22,889 bases of DNA, from the IMG/VR virus record IMGVR_UViG_3300020421_001565, positions 1 through 22,889 of that record; one strand, given 5' to 3'. The position numbers were made by a program, and so were the translations under genes. Shown here piece after piece: positions 1 through 5,043 of the stretch. The notes under the pieces were generated by a model that had not been told where the DNA came from, did not search any database, and worked only from the letters and a program-made list of their open reading frames with translations. This DNA comes from a virus. The first letter of the stretch is position 1; every line of letters starts with the position of its first letter.

Positions 1-245
1 TGTTTGGTAATCCTCACTCACTTGCTCAAGCTATGGATGACTTTCGTGACCCAGATGTTACTCTTCGTCTTGAACAAAAGAGAATGTTATCTATAACATC
101 TATTTATCACATCTATATGGCTCTTGTTGATGTCCTTGAACTTATTGCCAAGGTCAACAATGGTAAGGAATATATACCTTATGAGCCAGGCAAGTCCAAG
201 AAAAAGAGTAATGCACCTCGTAAAGATACGAGAGATTTCTCTTAG
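1..245 (+). CDS. Hypothetical phage protein, 5' end at or just beyond window edge
   Basis: The open frame runs from the window edge (first complete codon at 3) to the TAG at 243-245, giving at least 80 residues. Positions 1-2 are TG in the same frame, so the true ATG could begin one base before the window. An internal ATG at 33 also exists but lacks a Shine-Dalgarno sequence. The protein is charged, with an amphipathic helical middle (about residues 28-52 of the visible part) and a Lys/Arg/Ser-rich tail. I recognise no family. A strong hairpin with a T-run follows 13 bases after the stop, so this is probably the last gene of a transcription unit. The function is unknown. Confidence 0.6.
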   Translation, partial: FGNPHSLAQAMDDFRDPDVTLRLEQKRMLSITSIYHIYMALVDVLELIAKVNNGKEYIPYEPGKSKKKSNAPRKDTRDFS

Positions 246-257
246 GTTTCCTTCCCT

Positions 258-295
258 GTATCACACCTACATAATGTGGGTGTGATACTTTCTTT
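258..295 (+). terminator. Rho-independent terminator
   Basis: A perfect 10-bp stem (258-267 with 279-288) is extended by a G-U wobble and two further pairs (268-270 with 276-278). It closes a 5-base ATAAT loop and is followed directly by TTTCTTT. It lies 13 bases after the stop of the first gene and should end that transcript, or attenuate read-through into the 62-aa gene. Confidence 0.85.
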
Positions 296-319
296 AACAT
301 TTAACATTGAGGTAATACA

Positions 320-508
320 ATGACACTTAATGAATTTGAAAGAAAATTAAAATATAAATTTTCAGTACAGGAAATGCTTGATGTATACCCTGTTGTATCT
401 AAATATGGATTATGGGAAGAATTTATATATTCTTATCATTCTGCTATGGATTGTGGTCAAACACATCCTTCTGCTATATATCATGCACTTGAAGAATGGG
501 ATTTATAA
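320..508 (+). CDS. Small hypothetical protein (62 aa)
   Basis: The ATG is preceded by TGAGG at 308-312 at acceptable spacing. The product is 62 aa, acidic and aromatic-rich (several Tyr, Phe and Trp), with no membrane segment or signal peptide. I recognise no family. The gene sits between two strong hairpins (258-295 and 516-547) and only about 25 bases separate the first from the start codon. There is little room for its own promoter, so it is probably expressed by read-through. The overlapping frame starting at 378 is a low-complexity shadow and was not called. Confidence 0.6.
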   Translation: MTLNEFERKLKYKFSVQEMLDVYPVVSKYGLWEEFIYSYHSAMDCGQTHPSAIYHALEEWDL

Positions 509-515
509 TTCTAAT

Positions 516-547
516 AATAAAGGTAGGACACAAGTTCTACCTTTATT
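516..547 (+). terminator. Strong 14-bp hairpin, terminator-like
   Basis: Positions 516-526 pair perfectly with 537-547. The stem continues through a G-U pair and two Watson-Crick pairs to an ACAA loop (530-533), giving a 14-bp hairpin eight bases after the preceding stop. The 3' arm ends CTTTATT followed by GTT, so the U-tract is imperfect. The 5' arm begins AATAAA, so the element could work on either strand. It may alternatively be the 5'-most helix of the structured region that follows. Confidence 0.6.
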
Positions 548-577
548 GTTGCTAGTTTATATCGGCGTATGACGGGA

Positions 578-631
578 TTGTTAGAAAAACCCTCTAGAGG
601 GTAAGATTGCAAGGGCAATCTTTTCTAACAA
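578..631 (+). other. Perfect three-way-junction inverted repeat
   Basis: The outer stem 578-586/623-631 is 9 bp, or 11 bp if 587-588 pair with 621-622 instead. It encloses a 14-base perfect palindrome (589-602, ACCCT-CTAG-AGGGT) and then a hairpin with 8-bp arms (603-610/615-622) and an AAGG loop. The three helices abut with only two unpaired bases (587-588). This follows directly from base complementarity; the function is unknown. Confidence 0.7.
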
Positions 632-645
632 CCACTTACATACAC

Positions 646-764
646 ATTATATAGGTAGTGATGACTTCAGGTAACTGCTGAAGCAGTTGCTGAAAGTCAA
701 CCCCCACCCTTCGGGGGGGGATTCCAACGGAAATCAAATCACTATCATCAGTTACCTATGTAAT
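646..764 (+). other. Four-way-junction (cloverleaf-like) structure with UUCG hairpin
   Basis: Positions 646-664 pair with 745-764 to form about 19 bp, with two G-U wobbles (650/760, 658/752) and one bulged G (751). Inside are three hairpins in a row. The first is 665-696, with arms 673-678/683-688 and loop TGAA. The second is 702-720, a C-rich arm with one bulged A at 706, a CUUCGG cap (709-714) and a G-run. The third is 722-732 (TTCC/GGAA). It has no anticodon arm, T-arm or CCA-like end, so it is not a tRNA. Confidence 0.65.
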
Positions 765-925
765 CGTACAAGTACATTCATAAATGTATTTCTATGATTG
801 CATAGCGTGGTTCTAGGTAATAAGATTCCACGGCAATCAGGTCAAGACTAAATAGGTTTGATTCCTATGCTTGGCAATTATTGTTGATCACAGAAACTGT
901 AAGAGGTCGTATGTTAGACAATAAA

Positions 926-1041
926 GGTTTTGTAGTTTGTACCTACTTGACGACTAACAAACAAGTTACAGGTTTTTGTAGTTTGTACCTACTGAACGCT
1001 GTAAAGCTACCACCTAAAAAGTGGGGAACAAACAAGCTACA
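926..1041 (+). repeat. Duplicated two-part repeat module (A-B, A'-B')
   Basis: Element A (a 20-base core at 928-947 and again at 974-993, preceded by GG and a variable T-run) is followed by element B (956-970, again at 1027-1041; 14 of 15 identical). In each copy, TGTAG-TTTGT of A can pair with ACAAA and YTACA of B around a 4-base bulge. The single B difference (T966 versus C1037) changes a G-U pair to G-C, so pairing is kept. The A copies differ by one inserted T, which shifts the reading frame between copies. This fits a nucleic-acid function better than a coding one. The copies could be origin iterons or RNA hairpins. Confidence 0.6.
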
Positions 1042-1073
1042 CTTATATTAGACTTTAAACAAAGGAGTATAAA

Positions 1074-1394
1074 ATGTCTAAATATCTAAAAGCTGATGAA
1101 GAACAGCATCACTATGAAACTGAAATTCATCAAAAAACTATGCACGAGATCAATCGTGTCAATACATTCAGAACAATGTCAAACGAGTATCAAGATGTCA
1201 TACAGACCAAATATGCTGATGATTTGATATCTCACAGTAAGTTTGGCTTGGCACAACATTACTATGGTGTTATGGAACATCTTACAAATCTATCGCTACT
1301 AGAAATAGAAAACAAATTGTATGCACCAGAGTATGAAGAGCGAATGAAAGAAATTGCACACGCTGTAGATGAATTAGAAAAAATTGCTAAGTAA
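1074..1394 (+). CDS. Hypothetical protein (106 aa)
   Basis: The ATG has a strong Shine-Dalgarno sequence (AAAGGAG, 1061-1067). The same ACAAAGGAGTA-type leader recurs before the genes at 1725 and 2976, which marks a common phage translation signal. The 106-aa product is His/Glu-rich and predicted largely helical, with alternating charged residues and an acidic-basic C-terminus suggestive of a coiled coil. There is no membrane segment. I recognise no family. It is the first gene after the structured non-coding region and heads a run of small early genes. Confidence 0.7.
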   Translation: MSKYLKADEEQHHYETEIHQKTMHEINRVNTFRTMSNEYQDVIQTKYADDLISHSKFGLAQHYYGVMEHLTNLSLLEIENKLYAPEYEERMKEIAHAVDELEKIAK

Positions 1395-1424
1395 CAATAC
1401 AAAGCATAAAGGAGGTGATATGTA

Positions 1425-1688
1425 TTGGCAATAGAAGCACTTGAAGAACGCTATGAGTGGGAACAGAATATGGAACTCTACTCATTGCAGTACCTAATCA
1501 AATGTGAATACGAAATGAAAGTAATCACAAAATGTATAGGTGCAATAGAAGTGGCGTTGGATTCGTGCGAGAGTAAACAGCTTTCGCAAAATAATTTTGA
1601 ACACATCACCACTTCTCTAGTCATACTTAAAGAACAAGCAAAGGGATTAGCTGATCTTTTACGAAAGGAAAAGTATGATGTAATATAA
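1425..1688 (+). CDS. Hypothetical protein with TTG start (87 aa)
   Basis: An in-frame stop at 1416-1418 limits the start. The only start codon placed correctly for the strong GGAGG at 1411-1415 is TTG at 1425. The ATG at 1420 is in another frame and reaches a stop after four codons. The product is helical, with a Cys/Lys-rich middle and a long amphipathic C-terminal helix (about residues 55-84), so it may form a coiled coil. I recognise no family. Repeated TATAAT-like sequence (1684-1694) overlaps its stop and may be a -10 region for the DUF932 gene, though no good -35 is visible. Confidence 0.7.
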   Translation: MAIEALEERYEWEQNMELYSLQYLIKCEYEMKVITKCIGAIEVALDSCESKQLSQNNFEHITTSLVILKEQAKGLADLLRKEKYDVI

Positions 1689-1724
1689 TATAATATAAAT
1701 CTAATTAAAAACAAAGGAGTAAAA

Positions 1725-2585
1725 ATGTTAGATGATATTAAGCAAGACTACGAGTTTCCAACAGAAATGGTGGAACTTGAAGCACTTAACAGGACAGATA
1801 ATTTTGGTAATCAAAACTATTCTGTACCTACTGATATGGCAAGAGCGTGTGTTCGTACAGATACCGGACAAGTTCTTGGTATTCACGGCAGTAAATATAA
1901 ACCTATCGCACACAAAGATGTTGTTGATAATGTAATGCAAGGTGTTGATAAAACAGGCATCACAGATTACAAAACAGATATCAAAATATTTGAAGATGGT
2001 GCAAAAATGAGAGGATCTGTAACATTTGAGAATCTTGTCATTGAACCACAGAAAGATGATATCATTAAGTTTCGTATTAACTTCTTCAATTCATATGACC
2101 AATCGTGGGCATTCGCTACAATATGTGATGGCTTACGCTTGTGGTGTATGAATGGTTGCACAACACCTGTAAATGCTTCTACTTTGCGATTCAAACATAC
2201 AACCAAAGTAAATATTCAGAGTATCAAAGAGCGTGTTTTGACAGGATTTCATTTCTTCAAAGACATTGGTAAAGATTATTCTGAATGGGCAACTATACGA
2301 TTAAGTGGACACTCTGTTCAAAAATTCTTAGAACAAACTGTAGCTAAAACATTTAAGCGTTCATCTAACTCAATACCATTTAATGTAACGAGAACAGAAA
2401 CATTGCTTGAAGGTTTTGATCGTGAAAGTCGTACACTTGGTAATACTAAGTGGGCGTTGTACAATGCACTTACATATTGGTCAACTCATACAGACGGAGA
2501 GCGTGGACACGCTATTCGTAAGCGCAGAGAAGATGAAGTAGCTAAAGCACTAGGTTCAAAACAATGGCAAGAACTTGTTGCATAG
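1725..2585 (+). CDS. DUF932 phage/plasmid-like protein
   Basis: The 286-aa product starts behind AAAGGAG (1713-1719). It carries the DUF932 pattern: the segment VRTDTGQVLG (about residues 43-52) followed by the YKPI block, a central region with a conserved NSYD/W stretch, and the C-L-N-G-type motif around WCMNGC (about residues 140-145). DUF932 (also TIGR03299-like) proteins are common in phages and plasmids, often near replication or recombination genes, but their biochemical role is not established. The C-terminal third is helical and basic, compatible with nucleic-acid association (inference). It lies in the early module between small unknown genes and the replication genes. Confidence 0.85.
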   Translation: MLDDIKQDYEFPTEMVELEALNRTDNFGNQNYSVPTDMARACVRTDTGQVLGIHGSKYKPIAHKDVVDNVMQGVDKTGITDYKTDIKIFEDGAKMRGSVTFENLVIEPQKDDIIKFRINFFNSYDQSWAFATICDGLRLWCMNGCTTPVNASTLRFKHTTKVNIQSIKERVLTGFHFFKDIGKDYSEWATIRLSGHSVQKFLEQTVAKTFKRSSNSIPFNVTRTETLLEGFDRESRTLGNTKWALYNALTYWSTHTDGERGHAIRKRREDEVAKALGSKQWQELVA

Positions 2586-2605
2586 TAGAATATTAATAGT
2601 ATAAT
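2578..2605 (+). promoter_or_regulatory. Possible sigma70-type promoter
   Basis: A perfect TATAAT (2600-2605) lies 16 bases after TTGCAT (2578-2583), which keeps only the TTG of a consensus -35. Transcription would start near 2612, just before the Shine-Dalgarno sequence of the gene at 2628. In this AT-rich DNA a chance match is quite possible. Confidence 0.35.
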
Positions 2606-2627
2606 AGTAGTACGAAAGGAATACATT

Positions 2628-2855
2628 ATGCGAGAAGATCAAATCTTTGATGAGGTTGTCGCAAGACTTGGAGAGTCTGAAACTATTCAGGAGTTCAGGT
2701 ATGCAGTACGACCATTTAAACCGACCATATTATCATCACCACTATTTCCGAATGCACGAGCAGAAGGTTCTATTGAGCCATCACTCCAACACGACGAAGA
2801 CTATAATGCAATTACATTAGAAATGTGGAATGAATTTTGGTCTGAATATTTATAG
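2628..2855 (+). CDS. Small acidic hypothetical protein (75 aa)
   Basis: The ATG follows GAAAGGA (2614-2620) at normal spacing. The product is 75 aa and strongly acidic, with a helical N-terminus, a Pro-rich centre and a C-terminal helix containing two Trp residues (WNEFW). I recognise no family. Small acidic early phage proteins are often inhibitors of host proteins or DNA mimics, but nothing here proves that. After the stop come an 8-T run (2870-2877) and the structured leader of the next gene. Confidence 0.6.
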   Translation: MREDQIFDEVVARLGESETIQEFRYAVRPFKPTILSSPLFPNARAEGSIEPSLQHDEDYNAITLEMWNEFWSEYL

Positions 2856-2861
2856 AATCAT

Positions 2862-2943
2862 ATGCAGGGTTTTTTTTAAATACTAAATTTGTTGTTCCTT
2901 GCATTGATTAGGTTCGGGCGTACCTAATTATGAGCAAACGCCC
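2862..2943 (+). promoter_or_regulatory. Structured leader: U-loop hairpin plus H-type pseudoknot
   Basis: Two elements lie in the 120-base gap before the gene at 2976. The first is a hairpin, 2862-2869 with 2897-2904 (8 bp with one G-U pair), with a T-rich loop. The second is a classic H-type pseudoknot. Stem 1 is ATTAGGT (2907-2913) with ACCTAAT (2922-2928). Loop 1 is TC. Stem 2 is GGGCGT (2916-2921) with ACGCCC (2938-2943). No base separates the stems, and loop 3 is nine bases (2929-2937, A/T-rich). These lengths match textbook coaxially stacked pseudoknots. An unstructured A/T-rich stretch then leads to AAAGGAG (2963-2969). The layout resembles the T4 gene 32 translational operator or small pseudoknot riboswitches, but the ligand or regulator is unknown. 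Confidence 0.6.
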
Positions 2944-2975
2944 ACCATTAATCCATTAAAACAAAGGAGTATATT

Positions 2976-3356
2976 ATGGATAAATATAATGTTAACTTAA
3001 AGTTTGATCGCAAGACTTTAAAGTTTGGTAAATCGCCAAACACTTGCGAGTTCATTGATTTCCATTTAGACAACCCAAGAGTATGGGATCTGTACCTATC
3101 GTTTGCTACAGATATGTTTCATCTTGGACATAAAAGATTATCAAGTGAAATGCTTATCAATCGTGTTCGTTGGGAAACAATGGTAGATACTACTGATAAG
3201 AAATTTAAAATAAACAACAATCACAAACCTTTTTATGCAAGACTATTGCTATCTTTACCTAAGTTTAAGAACACAAAGTTCCTTGAAGTTAGACAAAGTT
3301 GTGCAGATGATTTATCATATTCCGAATGTGAAATTCTGATAAGTCCTTATGTATAA
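2976..3356 (+). CDS. Conserved phage protein of unknown function (126 aa)
   Basis: The gene starts behind AAAGGAG (2963-2969). The product contains a pattern I associate with a widespread but uncharacterised phage family: F-x2-FH-x2-NP-x-V-W (about residues 26-37), a G-x3-LS segment, then RVRWE (about 63-67) and FKINNN followed by YAR (about 77-89). The conserved Arg/Trp/Asn positions suggest a small folded nucleic-acid- or protein-binding domain (inference). The gene ends 8 bases inside the next one, so translation of the HTH protein is probably coupled to it. Its leader carries the pseudoknot, which could thereby control the whole replication block. Confidence 0.75.
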   Translation: MDKYNVNLKFDRKTLKFGKSPNTCEFIDFHLDNPRVWDLYLSFATDMFHLGHKRLSSEMLINRVRWETMVDTTDKKFKINNNHKPFYARLLLSLPKFKNTKFLEVRQSCADDLSYSECEILISPYV

Positions 3357-3828
3357 ATATGCAATCAAAGATTTGCAAGAACGCCGACAACATTTAGGTT
3401 TATCTTCTCAAGAAGTATCAGAGAAACTAGGTGTGTCGGATAGTCTTGTATCGCTATGGGAATGTGGTAAAAAACAACCAAGCACTATAAATTTTTTTAA
3501 TTGGTGTCAGGTGCTTGGTTTTAATGTCATTCTCAATGTTCACTTAACACAAATACCAAAGGGATTTACACCGAGCTTTGACACAAAGCAATGGATTGTA
3601 ACAGAGTTTGGTGAAAGGTATAATTATGAAAACGAACTTAAAATCTTTAACAACCATTATCGGGCAGGTGGAACAACTAAATCAGATTGGCAGTATGCTT
3701 TCCGATCTTGGTTACTCCGTGCCAAAAAATTCACGACCAATACAACTAACACCACCGCAGGTACTGAAGAACGCCGTGAACGAATACATAATGTCTTTGC
3801 TATTGGCGATAAAAGAGGACAAGGTTAA
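3349..3828 (+). CDS. HTH (XRE-type) protein with replisome-organiser-like C-terminus
   Basis: The 159-aa product has a Cro/C1-type helix-turn-helix at about residues 9-62 (QEVSEKLGVSDSLVSLWECG is the recognition region). A second block at about 91-127 contains E-L-x-IF-x2-HY-x5-TKSDWQYAFRSWLLRA. It resembles the C-terminal tail of phage replisome organisers and DnaT-like proteins, where a DW-x3-FR-x-WL motif is typical. The best reading is a replication initiator or organiser that binds DNA with its HTH; a simple transcriptional repressor is the alternative. The ATG (3349) has no clear Shine-Dalgarno sequence and overlaps the previous gene by 8 bases, which suggests coupling. Its last 67 codons overlap the next gene in a different frame. 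Confidence 0.7.
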   Translation: MYKYAIKDLQERRQHLGLSSQEVSEKLGVSDSLVSLWECGKKQPSTINFFNWCQVLGFNVILNVHLTQIPKGFTPSFDTKQWIVTEFGERYNYENELKIFNNHYRAGGTTKSDWQYAFRSWLLRAKKFTTNTTNTTAGTEERRERIHNVFAIGDKRGQG

Positions 3829-4231
3829 AGAGTATGTAGCTACAGAAAAAGCAGCACTATTAAATTTACATAGACTAAACAATGCATTACTAGATTGTAA
3901 AGATTATATGAAACCTGCTGACCCCAAGTATATAGGCACGGCAATAGAAATGTGTGCCTCTACATTTGGGTGTGATGTACCTAATGAACTTGGTTTAAAA
4001 ATATACAAAGATATCTTAGCTAAATACCCAAGATGTATAATAGAACAATATACAATAGAACTAATTAAGACTTACAAGTACAGGAGGTTGCCTGTACCTG
4101 CAGACTTTCTTGCAATCTATGAACCACCATTTGAACACGGAATGTTGTTCATAGAAAATACATATTTAAAAACAAAAAAGTTTGCAAACATAGTACAAAA
4201 GTGCTATAAACTAGATACGAAAGGAGTATAA
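3626..4231 (+). CDS. Putative helicase-loader-like replication protein (201 aa)
   Basis: I chose the ATG at 3626 because AAAGG precedes it; an upstream ATG at 3608 lacks a ribosome-binding site. The C-terminal half (about residues 100-165) has the pattern I-x3-CASTFG, YKDILAKYP-x-CIIE, then RRLPVPADFLAIYEP. This resembles phage loader/replisome proteins in which a YP-x-VL-x-A helix precedes a FPTPAD-x-LA motif. A role in loading the replicative helicase is inferred from this and from its position after an HTH/organiser gene. There is no AAA+ P-loop, so it would not be a DnaC-type ATPase. It overlaps the upstream gene by 203 bases and ends one base before the exonuclease start. Confidence 0.6.
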   Translation: MKTNLKSLTTIIGQVEQLNQIGSMLSDLGYSVPKNSRPIQLTPPQVLKNAVNEYIMSLLLAIKEDKVKEYVATEKAALLNLHRLNNALLDCKDYMKPADPKYIGTAIEMCASTFGCDVPNELGLKIYKDILAKYPRCIIEQYTIELIKTYKYRRLPVPADFLAIYEPPFEHGMLFIENTYLKTKKFANIVQKCYKLDTKGV

Positions 4232-4232
4232 T

Positions 4233-5042
4233 ATGCAACCAAAGAAAAAAGTAGAACGACCTAAAACACTTGGTGGTTCAGATGCAATTCGCATTATGGA
4301 AGGTGATTGGCACACACTCTGGCTAGAAAAGACAGGGCGTCAAGAACCTGCTAACTTGGATCGGGTGTTACCTGTTCAGATCGGCATTGTTACAGAAAAA
4401 CTTAACAAGCATTGGTTTTGGCAGGAAACAGGACATAAACTATTATCACATAGGGTGCAACACGATTTCACAGATGGATTCCGGCACGCTAGTCTTGATG
4501 GTATAGCAAATGTTAGTGACAAATTTTGTGTCCTAGAGTGTAAGCATACCAATGCCAACAACACTTTAGAAAATGTTATACGAAAATATATGCCACAACT
4601 ACAACATTATATGCAAGTTGCAATGATGGATAGAGCGTACCTCTCAGTAATTTTTGGTAATATGAGATACGAATGGTGTGAAATACAATACGATAATGAA
4701 TACATAAAGATGCTTTACGAAATGGAAGATACCTTTTGGAAGCAACACATACTGACAGACAAAGAACCAGAGAATATAAAAGCAGAAAAAATAGTACACG
4801 ATTATACAGACAACATAAAAGTAAACGAGATGATTCGTATAGATATGGAGAAGAACAACGAGTTTGTAGCTAATGCACATACTTGGCGTGAAACGAAAAT
4901 TCCATACGATCAACACCGAGCAGTTGGTAAGGTATTGAAAGAACTAATACCTGCCAACTGTCGTCTTGCTGAAGGTGGTGGTATCAAGATATCAAGAACA
5001 AAAGCAGGACACCTAACCATCAAAGAAAACAAAGGAGGTTAA
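4233..5042 (+). CDS. YqaJ-family phage exonuclease (lambda-exonuclease-like recombinase)
   Basis: This is a 269-aa PD-(D/E)XK nuclease that would resect double-strand ends to make 3' single strands for annealing. Visible motifs in order: GGSDA (residues 14-18), W-x2-K-x-G (30-35), the G-x3-E helix motif (G51, E55), LDG with catalytic D89, ECK with E102 and K104, and Q-x2-HYM (124-127). Order and spacing fit the YqaJ viral recombinase family. The start is clear, with AAGGAG at 4221-4226. The C-terminal part (after about 200) is lysine-rich and less conserved. The annealing protein follows after one base, and SSB after that: the standard two-component phage recombination arrangement. Confidence 0.88.
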   Translation: MQPKKKVERPKTLGGSDAIRIMEGDWHTLWLEKTGRQEPANLDRVLPVQIGIVTEKLNKHWFWQETGHKLLSHRVQHDFTDGFRHASLDGIANVSDKFCVLECKHTNANNTLENVIRKYMPQLQHYMQVAMMDRAYLSVIFGNMRYEWCEIQYDNEYIKMLYEMEDTFWKQHILTDKEPENIKAEKIVHDYTDNIKVNEMIRIDMEKNNEFVANAHTWRETKIPYDQHRAVGKVLKELIPANCRLAEGGGIKISRTKAGHLTIKENKGG

Positions 5043-5043
5043 T

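Larger units (their letters stand above)
548..1073 (+). ncRNA. Candidate large structured RNA (or replication origin) in a gene-free region
   Basis: This 526-base stretch has no convincing gene but many consecutive inverted repeats. They are: 567-571/639-643 enclosing a three-way junction (578-631); a long helix 646-664/745-764 enclosing three hairpins; 773-778/783-788; 792-796/801-805; 806-810/828-832; 843-846/870-873 with 852-856/864-868; 878-884/918-924 with inner 890-893/897-900; 942-949/962-972; and a duplicated hairpin module in 926-1041. One loop is a canonical C(UUCG)G tetraloop, typical of folded RNA rather than DNA elements. The length resembles that of large ornate phage RNAs such as ROOL, but I cannot show homology. 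A DNA role (origin, packaging site) is the main alternative. The strand is inferred from the flanking genes and the UUCG loop. A 46-codon ORF (911-1051) crosses the 3' part but is not favoured. Confidence 0.45.

Noticed and set aside
378-572. 64-aa ORF overlapping the 62-aa gene
   Set aside because: It is a low-complexity Ile/Leu shadow frame without a ribosome-binding site, and it runs through the hairpin 516-547.
804-876. tRNA gene ending in the T-arm-like hairpin
   Set aside because: No 5' acceptor strand complementary to GCTTGGC and no anticodon arm can be found upstream; the conserved C of the T-loop is replaced by T.
926-993. CRISPR-like array
   Set aside because: There are only two repeat copies, 46 bases apart, with no leader or cas genes.
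911-1051. 46-codon ORF across the repeat region (ATG with AAGAGG nearby)
   Set aside because: The spacing to AAGAGG is only four bases. The two DNA repeats inside it are read in different frames and so give different peptides, which favours a nucleic-acid role. It remains possible and should be tested by conservation.
1684-1694. Promoter made of overlapping TATAAT boxes before the DUF932 gene
   Set aside because: The -10 matches are good but no -35 at 16-18 bases is visible, and TA-repeats arise easily in this AT-rich DNA.
2870-2943. Programmed -1 frameshift: TTTTTTA slippery sequence followed by a pseudoknot
   Set aside because: The slippery run lies after the stop of the 75-aa gene with no long frame to join, and the pseudoknot starts about 29 bases downstream, far beyond the usual 5-9 base spacer.
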